Positions 48,911-62,092 are shown, numbered from the stretch's first letter. The stretch is DNA of 64,000 nucleotides from Biscogniauxia marginata (GCA_022695795.1 MU404075.1:124001-188000), one strand, 5' to 3'. Program-made: numbers and translations. Notes: generated by a model from the sequence alone, not told the origin.

Positions 48911-49936
48911 TCACATCTCTCCGCACTGAGCAATCGCGACATCCATGTCTGGGACGTCTCGGCCGCGTCGGCCGGTCTTGGTCTTTTCAATCTTCTCGAT
49001 AACATCGAGGCCATCGACAACCTTGCCAAACACAACGTGCTTGTCATCAAGATGCGGTGTGGGGACCGTGGTAATGAAGAACTGAGAGCCGTTGGTATTG
49101 GGACCAGAGTTCTAGGCAGTTGCTCATTAGTAGGGATTCGCCGGGGCGGGACGTGTAAAGATGAAACCCTACGTACAGCCATGGAAAGGAGACCCTTCTG
49201 TGTGTGCTTCAAGGTGAAGTTCTCATCGGCAAACGATTTGGTGCCGTAGATACACTAGACAAGCTAATCAATATTTACTACTCTCAGGGCCACTGTTCGC
49301 TCGCCGACATACAGTGCTTCCAGTACCGTCGCCATTGAGGAAATCGCCGCCTTGGATCATGAAGTTGCTGATCTGTTTTCTTCCGATTAGCATCTAACGA
49401 GCCTAGGGCCGGATAAGTGAGCGGTGTCCATACGATTCGGTGGAACTTGCTTCCCTTGTAGCCCTGGCTCTGGCCGCGGTTATTCTTAGACTCCCCGGTG
49501 CAGAACTGGCGGAAGTTCTCAGCAGTCCGGGGTACAACATCCTTGAAAAGCTCAAAGGTGACGCGGCCGAGGGGTTCACCTGCAATCTGTGAGTCACTCG
49601 ATAATCCTAATGCTACATAACTGGGTTGATATGTCTGTAGGGGAACGGCATGGTAGAGCCTGTATATCTGAAGATGGCCTCCGGTCTAGTGTGGATGGGG
49701 CCACAAAGCCAGAAGGCAGGTAAGTATAGGCAACAGCTTACCTCCAAGGGTGATGTCGAAGAAGACCCTGGTATTATAGATATGTTAGCCCCGAGTGTTT
49801 ATGAGCAAGCCGATGCTGCATGTAAGAGCTGCTGTACAAACACCAGCTCAGCTATTGTAGTAGACCGCCACTAGGGGCTTCCTTTTCTTTTTACTTACAG
49901 AGGATTCCCGGAAGCAGGAAGCTGTGTAGGTGCCAT
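48911..49936 (-). CDS. cyp3: Cyclophilin H-type peptidyl-prolyl isomerase
   Basis: Peptidyl-prolyl cis-trans isomerase, about 182 aa, six exons: 49936-49899, 49767-49742, 49579-49434, 49372-49313, 49254-49177, 49111-48911. One cyclophilin domain fills the protein, with [30 protein letters not shown], the catalytic Arg in [25 protein letters not shown] and KHVVFGKV. The ending IAQCGEM and the start NP-V-FFD match the cyclophilin H (Cyp3) branch, linked to the U4/U6-U5 snRNP; nuclear or cytosolic location is inferred, as no signal peptide or TPR domain is present. The residue matching the cyclosporin-binding Trp of cyclophilin A is His ([10 protein letters not shown]), so weak drug binding is expected. 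Exon 2 is only 26 nt. All phases agree. Confidence 0.93.
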
Positions 49937-50605
49937 GTTGCGAGGTGGGGTCGAGGTGTTGTGAGTTTTTCCTGACTTGGAGATGGCTTGATCTTGATAG
50001 GTTGGATTTTTGGTAATAAGTCTGGATCTCTCGTGCAGTGTTGAGAGCACAAGGTGGTTAATAAGATCGAGCTTAAGCAGAACCTTCTAACTGGTAAGTA
50101 GGTAAGTAATAAGTACCTAACGGATGGATGGACCCCACTTCTTCAGAATATGCATATACGGAGAAGTTAGCACTTAGTGAGGTAACAGGTACGTGGGGGC
50201 GAAGGATGGGCGAACCTGGCAAGCTGATCGATGCCTTCGGTATGAATCACCGACCCCAAACATGGACATATGTATGTTACGTATAACAGAGCTCAGTAAA
50301 TTGGCTGACACGACACATGGTACATGTACAACTGAACATACCCCTATTCAATATCTCAGCATTTTCCAATGCGCTAGAACGGCGCATGGCTATGCTTCAA
50401 ACTCATCCGGCGAGGGCGAGGCGACCTAACCGAAGCACCGAAGCACCGAGCTTAGAGAAATAGTCCTATTCTAAGAAATGAATGTGTGAATATATATTGA
50501 GTGTTATCTCCAACATGTCTAGTACAAATCACAGGAATTATATTCGTCATCACTCTTGAAGCCTACCTAAGCAACCACAACACTCATTATCTCCAACCGC
50601 TCAAG
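49937..50605. promoter_or_regulatory. Divergent promoter region (cyclophilin / hypothetical)
   Basis: About 670 bp between two divergent start codons. TACCTA/TAGGTA words occur around 50094-50118. No TATA box is certain. Confidence 0.4.
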
Positions 50606-51013
50606 ATGTCAACCCAAACTCACCCCAAAATCATCCTGATAGGCCTCGCGGGCAGCCCCGAGGTACCAGAACACCTCAAAGGGAAACACGGTAGCCCCGA
50701 AGAGATCGCCGCCAAGATCAGAGCCGACATCGCCCGCGCCGAGAACGCCGGCTTCCGCTGCACCTCCTTCCAGATCGAGCCTACGGAGCCGGAGGCACGG
50801 CTCGAGGAGCTTGAAGTCCTCCTCAAGACCGGGAACTTTGATGCCGTCATGTTCGGCGCCGGGGTGAGGCTCTTCCCGGCGTACTCGATCCTCTTCGAGA
50901 CTCTGGTGAACCTCTGCCGGCGCCACGTGCCACACGTCCCTTTCCTGTTTAACAACGGGCCCGATACCATCTACTCGGGTCTGCGACGGGCGTTCCCCGA
51001 ATCTAATCAGTAA
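50606..51013 (+). CDS. Conserved-looking hypothetical protein, 135 aa
   Basis: Single-exon gene with an ATG at 50606 in context CAAGATG; the frame stays open further upstream to 50501, but that part is A/T-rich and not protein-like. The protein starts with a beta-strand and glycine turn (KIILIGLAGSP). It then has a charged helix (EEIAAKIRADIARAENAG), a second strand, FDAVMFGAGVR, and near its end FLFNNGPDTIYSG. The pattern suggests a compact alpha/beta fold, Rossmann-like. I do not recognise a named family. The strong third-position GC bias, unlike its flanks, supports real coding. Confidence 0.7.
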   Translation: MSTQTHPKIILIGLAGSPEVPEHLKGKHGSPEEIAAKIRADIARAENAGFRCTSFQIEPTEPEARLEELEVLLKTGNFDAVMFGAGVRLFPAYSILFETLVNLCRRHVPHVPFLFNNGPDTIYSGLRRAFPESNQ

Positions 51014-54000
51014 AGTGAGGAATAACACATGGTTGAAGACTGGTTATCTGGTGATTTACAATGGAGAGGCGCATAGTTAGTGTTTGAGGAAGTACAACGT
51101 GATTAGGGGTATTATACTGTATTATATCCTAACAGTTCAGGGGACAGGTACTTCACTACTCTAGGAACACAGATTGAAATATAAATGGGATTAAGGATAT
51201 GCTAGATTGTGTATTTCATAAGGACACATTCAGACAATATTACGTGGTGTCTCGATATAAATTGCATATATGCATTACACAATCCTATAGTATCTATATA
51301 TATATGTCGACCTTTCAATATCATAAGGACTATTCTAGTCGACCATTTACACCGGCTTAGTTCAAGGAATTTCGTTCGATATATTAGAAACCCAAAATTT
51401 TAGCCACATTATAATACCTTCTTAGACAGTATTAACCATTAGAATAATACTCCTCATGTTTTCCCCTCAAATTACACCTACGGCCCCTGATGAGAAGGGG
51501 TGTTTTAATCTCGTCACGGAAATATGGCCTCTAGTTGGAGTATTCTTCTCAAATAATTCTTATATAATATACCAAGAGATCAAGGGCTATAAAGGAGAGA
51601 GCTTGGAATATTTATAGCATTACCACGCGCTTTAACTATAAATAGGTAAATTCATTAAAAAATTGCTTCGGCGAAGTAAATGCAAAGTTTGAGCAATATA
51701 GCATGGCATCGACGTAAGTATAACTCCGTGGCGGGGAAGGAAGATTCGCTATGTCTAAACATGATCCGCGATACTGATACCGTCTTTTAAAACTTCCGGG
51801 TTTGTACAAAGTCAACATTTTCTAGGACTAGTTGGCCTAGGCTAGCGTGAAAATTATATAGATTGATACATAATCGTAACAGTGAACTAAGCTAGTTCGT
51901 GTCTTCGTCACAAACACTTAGGAGCTGCTTAGTTTCATGTCTTTACGACCAAGTTGGGAAATAATTTAAATAGTATTATTGAAACTAGGACGAGCGTTAA
52001 ATTAATATTACATTGCTAATCCTGTCTACGGCACATTTAAGTAGCGGCCATATATATACGTTGACCTAGGCTTAGAAGATCGTGTTATAGGACCGGAGGA
52101 AACTAGGAATGGAGTTAAAAAGTGCATAATAAACCGAACAAGATGGAAACCACTGCCAAATATCCGATGTTGTAATTTAAAATAGCCCAGTGTGAATTAG
52201 GATGATCGGCCTCATCATGCCAGAGCTGCTTGTGAGATATATACTGTGAATTCTCTATTTCAAATAGGGCTTTGCCTCTAGTCATCCAATCATGGATGAT
52301 TCTATAAAGAGAAAGTTCTCGCTGAGAACAAGTAAGTCACAACCTTACGGCGATGAGTGATGAATGGAGCCCAGAAATTACCGCCAACCCAAGGCATACA
52401 TACTCCGAAGGCCATCTATATATATATAAAGGAGGCTGGCCCCCCATTAACGGGAATCCTTGAGATACGAAAGAATTTTAGGGAATCACAGCCAAAGGTT
52501 GATTGATGAACCTAGGCCGTGGAGACTTTGACTAGATAACCGAACCCAACGACTCCATCTTCAAGAGAAATTGGTTGCCTCATCCCTCGACCCCTGATAT
52601 CAGGCTCTAGAGCAGAATGGGTCATTCTCGCTTTATAATTTTCTACTATACTCCATAGAAACAAAAGAAGAATAAAAAGAACCAAACAAAAGGTAATTAA
52701 GATCGTAAAATAAATTATCCTAGATGTAGCTGGGAAAAGGTTCATCTTATATAGCCTACTTTTACTAAACGAAAGCCCTATATTATATTTAATTGGCTTC
52801 GGTCTAGATAGGAGAACGTGAACTATGTGATATTTTAGTCAGTACAAATATTATATCATAGCATCGCCGTTTAGATAATTTAGAAAATGCTCTCGAAATG
52901 TTCACACTAGCCCATTTTCCATAGATTCTCGAGAGAGTTTGCCCCTTATTTCCTCATTTGGAGTGCTCTTGAGTAAACAACTAGGGGCTACGAAAGATAG
53001 CTAATGAACACACGTGCGCGACTTTGATATTTTCTACGAGATGCTACATGCTATGCGGACTTATTGCAGGACACTGTTCTCGTCTCGTACGCGCTCGGAA
53101 CTTCCTATATAACTAGTTCGTTCGTTTCGTACGACACCGTCCGGCAATGTGGACGAAGCAGAATCTTCCATGCGAGATGCTTCCTTATTATACTGTCTAA
53201 GCCGGCAATTTGATTCATTTCACCCCCCCAACTCTCGCTCTCAAGCTTGGTCGTTCTTTAACTTGTGTATATATTTCTTTTTGAAGATGGCACGAAACAT
53301 GAACGAGCATTATATGTCTAGTTAGGTGTATATATGACCTATGAATAATACATATGTTGCAGCTATGTTAAGATTAACTAACTAACCTAGCAACCTAGCT
53401 AATTACCTTCAACCAAGATGATGACTTCAGCACTGTCGCAGCTCCGCGCCACGACATATTTTGTATAGCAGGAGTCGGGGGCGGATATGTACTTGATAGT
53501 GCATGAATCCGGGAACACTTCTTTTTCGTCTAGAAGTCACGTTGAACGGGCTGGAGTGGTTAGTTTGGCACCGGGAAATTCGAACGACGTCCGGCGATGT
53601 CCGTACGTGAGTTCTGTATTATAGCCAGAGAAAAAGGGGGATTGATAACCTGATCAGTACCTTAGGTAGGCACCTAGTAGTAGGTGTATCACAAGACAAA
53701 GATAATCTATTCTGGTTCCAGATCCTTCACCACGTGTTATGGAGTTGCGGAGGTAGTATGTAACCTGTTACATATCCCAAAGCCAAGGCGGAGACTGGAG
53801 ACTTTGACTGACGTCTAAAGAACTTGACATCTGAATGCTTGTTTTCTTCTTCTTCTTGACGTCGGAGCGGATCTCTCCTAAGTGGACCTATAAATTCTGG
53901 TCTTATGCGCAACCTTTTGTGGGCTGTTTCTTGTGTGGGGAGCGGGGTTACAAGCTATAGTGTAAAGAGAGAGAGCGTTGTGAGGGGAAGATGCTTGTGA

Positions 54001-57000
54001 TCCTTGGGGAATCCATTAGATAGTGGGGATTTCGTCCTTCGCCGATTCTTGCTTGTCTTCTTCTTCCTAGACTACATTACACTACCTATATCCACCTGCC
54101 TGCTCTAGGTAGGTACATGTATTCCCTATTTCTCGCGCGCAAAGTGGAAACTCACTCGACAAGAGGTTGCAGTAACTACGGAGCACATTAAGCTAACAAC
54201 GCTATGCAACTTGAGGAAGTTGTCCTCGTGATATTGTACCCAGCCTCGGGTTAAAGAAGGACGAGGATTTTCCCCAGGTCGACGGGAAATTTTCGCAGAT
54301 CAGGTCAGATCACCTGTTACATGATTGTCTTGAGGCACTATAAGTGGAAAGGAAAACAAAAACAACGCGTTATCTGTAATAGTCCGTTGTTGATGTTGAC
54401 TAACGTTGTGCTCGCGTTACCCAGAGAAAGCTCTCTTTTTCGTCTTCGCGAGCCATTGGATGTAAACTAAAGGAAATCTTTCGCTCGAACCAGTTTTTCC
54501 CCAGAGATCGACATTAATAGTCTACGCTGTATGACCTCATAGATAGACCATTCGACAGGAGGATACCGCCTTTCCCCCCCTTCGCTAATCACCATAATGG
54601 TGATAGATCACATCCCCTCGACAGACAGGTAGAAATCTGACGATGTCTACGATACTTGCGATGTCGGAGGACTCACGAGGATCTTCGTTAGGTTAACCTA
54701 GTGTGAACCACGAATGTATGTATGCTATGTATGTATGCAGTCTGCTGCCATCACTACCTCAGTTTGGAAAGGGTGTGGGACCCGTGGATGCGGCCGAAGG
54801 GAGAGAGTAGGTACCTACCGTATGTACAGCGTAGTAATCAGTTTTATGTTGCAATATGCATAACGCATCCTCTTTAAGGGTAGGCGCGTGTACATATGCA
54901 CTACGTGCTGTTGGTGTGCGCCGGTTCGATTCGATTCGCCCGACGAGGAAAGGCCCTCGCCGTTGATCATGGCTATATACTCCGTACGATCTCCCATGCG
55001 GGAGGACATTAAGCGCGGCGTTCCTTGGCAATCTGTCCAGCCTTGCCTCTTGATCTCCTCCGCCCTCCCACATCCAGATAAAAGACAGCCTTGGCGGCAT
55101 TTGGCTATGTATGTAAAGCTGTCAAGAGTGACAAATATCAGACGGATTCGCCTCTTGACGTAGGGATTGCTAGCCGGTAGGGCGAGTGCCGACATGTCAC
55201 TGCCTCGTCGGGATTCGTATCGAAATATTAATGTGCTGCGTACGTATGTGTATGCTGGGGTTTCGAGGTTTGCACCCAGGCTATTCGCCCTGCGATGACG
55301 AGGGGGGCTGCTTATAACCATGCTAGGACTTGCCCAGATAGGCATATGAGAGAAGAAACAGTGGGTGTGGGTATATGTAGGTAGGTTTGTACATAGATCT
55401 CCGACCTCTAGTCTGTGCCGATGCTCAACTCGGAGTTAAGTAAAAAAGAAAAGTCCTCGTATTGGCTGTCATATCGGTTGCGCCCAACGCTCTCTAGAGA
55501 TGATCCTCGCAAGCTTGAGGCATATGTGACGCTAATAAACTGGCTTTGGATATGGGACTTGCCATAACTACCTATTCGTCGATAGAGGTACCTCTGTACT
55601 ACCGCCCCCGGATCGTGACAGAAACCGACGGAGGCAAAGAAATGACCGGGTTCGCCTCGTTCCGGTGGTACTAGTAAGACGGAGCGGATACCAGGACTGC
55701 ACTGTATCGTGGGGTATCTGCTAAAGGGCGCTAATACTACATACAACTTATACTGACGAAAAAGGTTCAATTCTAAACTCTCGCCATGCGTGTAGCGATA
55801 AGCATTGCTAGGAGGTTTAAGTGGTTTCTTAATTTGATGTGTGTACGCAGATAAACAGGTACCTGAAGTAAGTAGAGTAAAGTCAAGTGAATACCGATAC
55901 AGCATACCTATAGGTAAGGTATATTCTAGCTCTTCCGACCCGACCGCTTGGCCCCAAGAAAGCATTGACGCGGCGCCCCGTCTAAGCCACGCCGAGATGC
56001 CAAGAGGACTGCCAACGTGAGGGCACGTCAACTTGTCTTTTGTTGATGTATGTTTGATCCGTTGGTGATTCGATCGTGGAAGGCCGTCAGACAATTCCCG
56101 GTTGCAGCACGGGAAGTGGGTGTTTCGGCGACCTGCAATTAACCCTTGTCGATCCCTAAACCCGACGACCTTAAAACATGCAACACCGGGGAGACGGCGA
56201 AGGGGATGGTGTATAGGTAGTTTTGGGTTTTGTGTGGAATATTAGGTACCTAAAGTATGTATATACTGCTATCGCGTATGTCATGCTACGTAAGTGGAAC
56301 AGTAATCATGTCGACGGAAGAGGAGATAGAAGGAAAGAAAGAAGAAAAAGAAGATAAAAAAGAAGGAGAATGCGTGAGAAAGAGAGCCTCTCCCATCAAG
56401 GCTGAACTAACTAAACATACGACCGGGAATTCGGTCGTTCCAGACCGGGCGCGGGTTACTGACCTAGTGTAATACCTAAGGTATACCCAAGGTAAGATGT
56501 GTATGTGTGTCGAGTGCGTTGTGTGCGTGCAGTCATTGGTGCGCGCCCCCTTTTTCAATAGCGCGTCTTGACAACAATAACGTTCTCGGCATAATGTAAG
56601 CCACGAAACTGACTATCAGCGCCTATTTGTAATTCACGTAGATGGGGGCCCCTGTAGGTGGAGGGGGCGCATTGCGTACGGAGCAGGTAGGTAGGTATAT
56701 ATGTAAGTGGAATATCTATTATAGAAGAATGTGCTGTCAGCACCAAGTCCCTTACTGCTGATGTTGGCTGGGCGGAGTTGGACTTGATGTCCTCGAATAG
56801 GTTTAAGGAGGATCCGTATCCAGCTTGTTAGGCACACTAGTGAGTGCTCTGTCGCGATGGTATTTGCTCGGAGCGAGCGCATCTTATGGTCCAAGAGGTC
56901 GTTACCGCGTGCTAGAGCTAAAGCATGATCTCTTAAGCGCCGGCGAGCGATGCATCTGCACATCCCCCTCCAACACCCGATCCTACCGAAATATATCTAT

Positions 57001-58589
57001 TAACCTTGTATAGGTCATATGTATGCAGTATAGCGCCAACTTATAAGAGAAAAGAAAAGAAAAAAAGGGGGGCCACTCCACGACGGGAGTTTAGTGGTCT
57101 AGTCTTGTCTTGTCTTACATGTAGACAACCTAGTGGCTGCCCCCCCCCCGTGGCGTCAAATACACTAAAAGCACAGACAACAGTTTGAAACTCTGTTTCG
57201 AATAACCTACAAATTATTGCCCATATATGGCATTCGTATTCATGTCGTATTCCGTTTTCATTCACTCGTCTAATCCGAACTTTGGCTAGTAAGTAAATTA
57301 GCAGGTATTAGGTAGTAGACAGACCGTGTCATCCGCAATGAAAGCGTGACAAGAGAGAATATGACGCATTGATCACCTACTTTGAAAGCTATTTCCATGT
57401 TGAGCATATGAGTTTCTCGAGGTTGGATGGATGACGATGATGGTAGGTGACATGGTAGGTACACAAATAGCGTAGAAACCCACCCCCAGGCGCAAGTCAC
57501 CATGACGATCTTGGCTTCTTTCGACACACCCCGGAATCGATCCCGCCACGCCCCATCGGAATTGGCATATGTAAAATACATCCATGAACAGGTATCGTGG
57601 GATCGACCAGATGGTGCAATGAAACCAGAACCTTCTGATAGGTCCAGCTGACGACGAATACCTCCAGGTAAAAAGTCATCTCGCCTGGTCAGTAGGTACT
57701 TGTCGAACCAGCGGTGCCCGGGCTTATTTTATTTTACCAGTGTTGGTGCATGTATTAGGTATATCAAATAGTAGTATCAAATAGTAGGTACCTACCGACC
57801 GAGCTTTGACTTTCGACTATCGACCTTACTAAGGCGGCAGAGGCTAGCCTGCCTTAAGCTGTTACGGGTTAGGTAGGCTGTTAGTTGATTTGAGTAATGA
57901 TACTAGCAGCACGGCATTTAGTTGGGGGTGTGTGTGTGCAGCAGACTAACAATGGAATTACACTAGGTCACTGGCAGCCAACCAGACCCAACCACCCAGA
58001 ACTCTGGTTTCCCGCCTGGGCCGACCGTGCTGTGGGACTTTTGTCTTACGCACTTGCAGCAGCGAGCACCGACCATATCTCCCTCGCTATTCTCCTCCCC
58101 TCTCTCTTCGTCAATTACACCTATTGCACCTTTGATTGTATTCTTTAATCCCGTCTATCCAGCACCACACGGCGGCAGTGGCACCTTTTTCTCCACTGCC
58201 AAACCCCGAGCATTGCGACAACCAATTCAATGCCAATTACCTCCACGCTTTCTTTCACAGTGACCAACTTTTTGGTCCTCAGGGCTGGCGTGCTTTCTTG
58301 GGAACACTTCTTTCCTTTCTCTCTCGCATTTCCTCATTCCCCATTCCCCATTCCCCGTTGACAAAAAGGAAACTCGCCGTACGGTCCGCGGGACAACGCA
58401 TTCTCGACGACCGATCCTAATATAAATGGCATCACTGTCTGGCATACGATCGGCTTGCTAGTCTACACTGTACACAGGATCTGGTTCTGGTTTCGATACA
58501 AGACCCGCTGTCGTCTTCGCCCATGACCTCTGCGCTCGCCATTTGATCGATTGCTGTCTGCCCGTGTCAACTCGCTCGAGTATCCCAAG
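51014..58589. other. Second gene desert, first part A/T-rich
   Basis: About 7.5 kb without a supportable gene. The part 51014-53400 is visibly A/T-rich, with many TATA/TAAT runs and stops in every frame, as expected of repeats hit by repeat-induced point mutation, though no element is recognisable. The part 54700-58500 has more even composition and TAGGTA words. The longest open frame is 55408-56094 on the minus strand (228 codons), with no motif or neighbouring exons. The last several hundred bases, which are pyrimidine-rich, are probably promoter and 5' leader of the RING gene. Confidence 0.55.
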
Positions 58590-60195
58590 ATGGCCGTCCT
58601 CAACCAGGCTCTCGCCGAAGGGGCCAACTTCGTCGCGAGAGCGATCGAACATCAGATTCGCCAGGCCACCACCACTGCGCTGTCGTCGACCACGCCTAGC
58701 CCGACCCAATCGCCATCGAGCGTATCCGGCACCTTTCTCCCCTCCCCGACGCCGACATCAAACGACCCGCCGCCTTCTCCGTCTCCCACTGGTGACAACA
58801 ACGACGGCAATAATAACTCGGGAACCAACTCTCCATTGCTATTCTTCGTGGCGCTGGGATTCGGCGTCGTCTTTACGAATCTATGGTGAGCGACACTGAC
58901 GATTCAAAATGCACTGACTTGGGCCAGCTGTGGGCTGGTATCTAACATTTCGACGTAGGATCATTGTTGGTGTTAAGTACTGCTTCCGATACAATGCTCG
59001 CAATCGCCAAATGCGGGGGATGGATGAAAATGGAGAGCCTATCAACCTCGAGAACATACCGACGAGGCCGCACCGCCGCCGTCGCGAGAAGAAACTCATG
59101 ACCATGGATGAAGTCAACGACAAGTTTCCTATGATGAAGTATAAAACATGGGTATCCGAGCGTGCGAGAGACGGCCTGCCCACAACCGGTGGCGTCTCTG
59201 CACCACCGAGTAGAGCCAATAGTGTCCGAAGTGTTGAGGGCATCGTCCCTGACCTCCCATCTAAGGAACGCGAATCCACCGGAGAGCGACCTGCCTCCAG
59301 CTCTGCACCTAAACCTAGCGATAAGGACGAGCCAAAACCAAGCGCCGACCATCCGGACAAAGCGTTAGACGACGCCGTCGCAAAGGACCCTACTAATGAG
59401 ACCCCGGCTGCTCCGGAAAATACGATTCAGCCTGCTCCCGGCGCCCTAACAAAGGGAGATGACCACCGGACAAGTGTTGATGACGACGATGATGACGAAG
59501 ACGATGAACATATCAACGCTGCTCTACCTCCCGAGCTGATGGGCACGGCTGGCGATACATGCGCCATTTGCATTGACACTTTGGAAGATGATGACGATAT
59601 CCGCGGGTTGACATGTGGTCATGCCTTCCACGCCGTTTGTCTAGATCCATGGTTAACCAACCGAAGGGCCTGCTGCCCTCTATGCAAAGCAGACTACTAC
59701 ACGCCAAAGCCTCGACCGCCACCGGCTGACGGCGATCCGAATAACCCGATCTCGCCTACCGCTGCTGACCCGTCACGAAATAACGCCCGCATGAACATGC
59801 CAAGGGCTCCACAGCGGACCCTTACTTCGTGGAGCAATTTCCGCGAAGCACCGCGTATGTTTTTCCCCGGGCGCTTTGGGGGTAATATGGGAGGTGGATC
59901 AAGAAACCAAGTACAGCAGCAACGGAGATGGCAAAGAGAGCGTATGGAGCGGCCAAGTCGTCGTAACACCGGGTCGCAGCCCGCCGCACCTACCACTAGG
60001 GAGGAAAATGCAAATGCGACCTGGATGTCGAGATTTCGTGGCCAATTTCCTCCTTTTAGATTAAACCAGGTGATGCGGAGGAATCGGGAAGAGCAGCCTG
60101 CCGCCGCGACGACCGAACCAACAGCGTCTGGCGCCAACGGTGGTGGTGCAGCGCCCGCTACGACAACACCGTCACAACTAGAGGCAGGAGTGTGA
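58590..60195 (+). CDS. Membrane-anchored RING-H2 E3 ubiquitin ligase
   Basis: About 510 aa in two exons, 58590-58885 and 58959-60195; the intron splits the TGG codon inside the membrane span. The N-terminal about 80 residues are Ser/Thr/Pro/Asn-rich, probably luminal or extracellular. One transmembrane segment follows (LLFFVALGFGVVFTNLWIIV, about 82-102) and then a long cytosolic part. An acidic run (DDDDDDEDDE) precedes a RING-H2 domain that starts at Cys300: CAIC, then CGHAFH, CLDPWL and CPLC, with all eight zinc ligands visible. Such proteins recruit an E2 enzyme to ubiquitinate membrane or vesicle cargo. The C-terminal about 150 residues are low-complexity, rich in Arg, Asn, Pro and Ala. 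Target unknown. 58590 is the first ATG of the frame. Confidence 0.9.
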
Positions 60196-62092
60196 CCATC
60201 GACGACTACTGCGGCTAATTAAGCGGGAGCTGTAGTAGGTCTGGAGTTAGATCCTCTCGACCTTTCTGAATGAAAACCGAGAAAGAAAAAAATTCATAAT
60301 ATATACAATATTTCCTCGCATGGCTCAATGGCCGTATCCGTCTCTTCCTCTGTTTGTCCGGGGCTATGCGTACAATATTACTGTACACTTTACGTCATTC
60401 GTCCATCGCATGAATCTACCGAGACGCGCGTGTACATAATCATCCAGATCCGCCACCTATTATCGTCACCATCACTACTACTACCCACCTATTCCCTACT
60501 ACGGTTTACGTTTATGATCTAGTCTCCTGGAACGGAACTTTCAGATGTTTCCCCCTCCTTTTCCAGGTAGCCACGGAACGGGACGGCTCACCTATGTCGT
60601 GTCGTGTCGGTCATCGTCACCGCTTGCCCGGCCTAACAAAGTCCCCGCCCGGGTTCCAATGCTGGATGATGGGATATCGAGGATATTACCTACCAACCTA
60701 GGCAGGCAGGCGGGGATATAGGCTTCGTACTGGGAGAAAATAATCGATACGCATGGCTTCGTCACGTGAGCAGGGGGACAAAACTGGAAAGGAGAAGGTA
60801 GTGTGGAGGAGAAGGCATTGTTCCTCACATCTTGCGCTTTGGATCATAGGTTATTAGGCGACTGAGTATATATCACTTTCCACCCTATTTTAGCAAGGAA
60901 GGGGGATTTTCTGGCCTTTTTTTCTGTAAAGGGGTTCTGGCTCGTCTGGTATCTCTCGCCAGCCATTCTTCTTGGTTCATCACTTCCTATCCTACCCCCT
61001 AATTTTTTTTCTTCTTTCCTTTCGAGAACTTAGTCGGGATAGGGAAAAAAAAATTTAAATTAAAGGGGGCTAGGGAAAAGAAGGGAAAGGAGTGGAATAA
61101 GCATGAATTTTTTGGGTTTTTACTTTTCTGTAACTCTTTTTTTCCCTTCCCCGAATAAAGGGGGTGGAGTGCGATGGCCATGCGGTACATACATACTCTG
61201 TCTGGATTTTAGGGTTATAAGGGCACTGCGAGTTGTGCTACGGCACTGGAGACGGACGGGCAGGTCAAGGGTAGAGTTTTGCAAGATATGCATGAATAGG
61301 AATAAGGAGAAATGGTTGAAGCGTTGTTTTTAAGCCGGGCGATTTGGGTCTCGGGGTAGAAAAAAAATTTTTGGGTGGGGGGGGGAAAGGGGGGAGGGCG
61401 TTTTAATTTGGTATTTTATTATTATCATTATAAAGGGTTTTGGTACTTGATTATATTGGAGCCTGTGATTACGATGAAGTAAACATTACATATATATATT
61501 TCGATTAAAAATCTAGTGTCTGGTGTTGTTTGGCCGTTCTGTGTAGAGAGGTAGGTGAGGCTGGTCTGGTCTGGACTGGACTGGACTGTCTGACTTTTTT
61601 TGGTTGCTGAGGAGTAAAACTAACTGTTAATGGATGGATGGGTTGATGGATAGATATTAACTTGGGTAGGTAGGATGCTGAAGGGTGGTTGTGGTTCAGG
61701 CTAGGTTTTGATAGGGTTCTATCTTGTATACATGTGTATATCCCCCATCTAAAGCTATCCAGCCAGCCAGTTTGCTTGCTTATCAAGTAAGAAGGAATTC
61801 GATCAAAGCTGTTTCCCTTGTGATATGAAGTAAGAGTAAAATCTAGTAAGTCCGATCTGATCTGTTTAGATATGTACTCGTTGCCTGTCCTGAAGACAGA
61901 TACCTAACTTAGGTATGTATATTTCGAGGTTCATATGCAACAAGGTAAGGGTTTGCCATACACAGCGCAGGCGGATATATGTAGGTATATATATCCCCCC
62001 TCTTCAACCTACTTGTAGTCGGGATGAGAAAAATCTCGGCCAGGTATATACCTTTGTTTTCTGCACGAATTTCCGTCGCACGTCAGTCATCA
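60196..62092. other. Intergenic, convergent RING and GPALPP 3' ends
   Basis: About 1.9 kb with homopolymer-rich sequence: T and A runs at 60990-61060, a G-rich cluster at 61373-61398, and TA repeats at 61490-61500 and 61980-62000. No gene, tRNA or element is visible. Confidence 0.6.
61373..61398 (+). other. Potential G-quadruplex sequence
   Basis: Runs of 3, 9, 6 and 3 guanines separated by T, AAA and A fit the G3+N1-7 pattern for a four-strand G-quadruplex with very short loops. It lies in the convergent intergenic space between the RING and GPALPP genes. Confidence 0.5.

Noticed and set aside
49742..49785. Plus-strand frame with GDVEEDPG, resembling a 2A ribosome-skipping motif
   Set aside because: It is the antisense of the cyclophilin exon that encodes FFDITLG, and the last residues differ from the 2A consensus NPGP. 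Chance shadow.
54815..55345. Minus-strand frame of 176 codons
   Set aside because: No motif, no start context or neighbouring exons, and overlapped by another equally long frame in a different phase.
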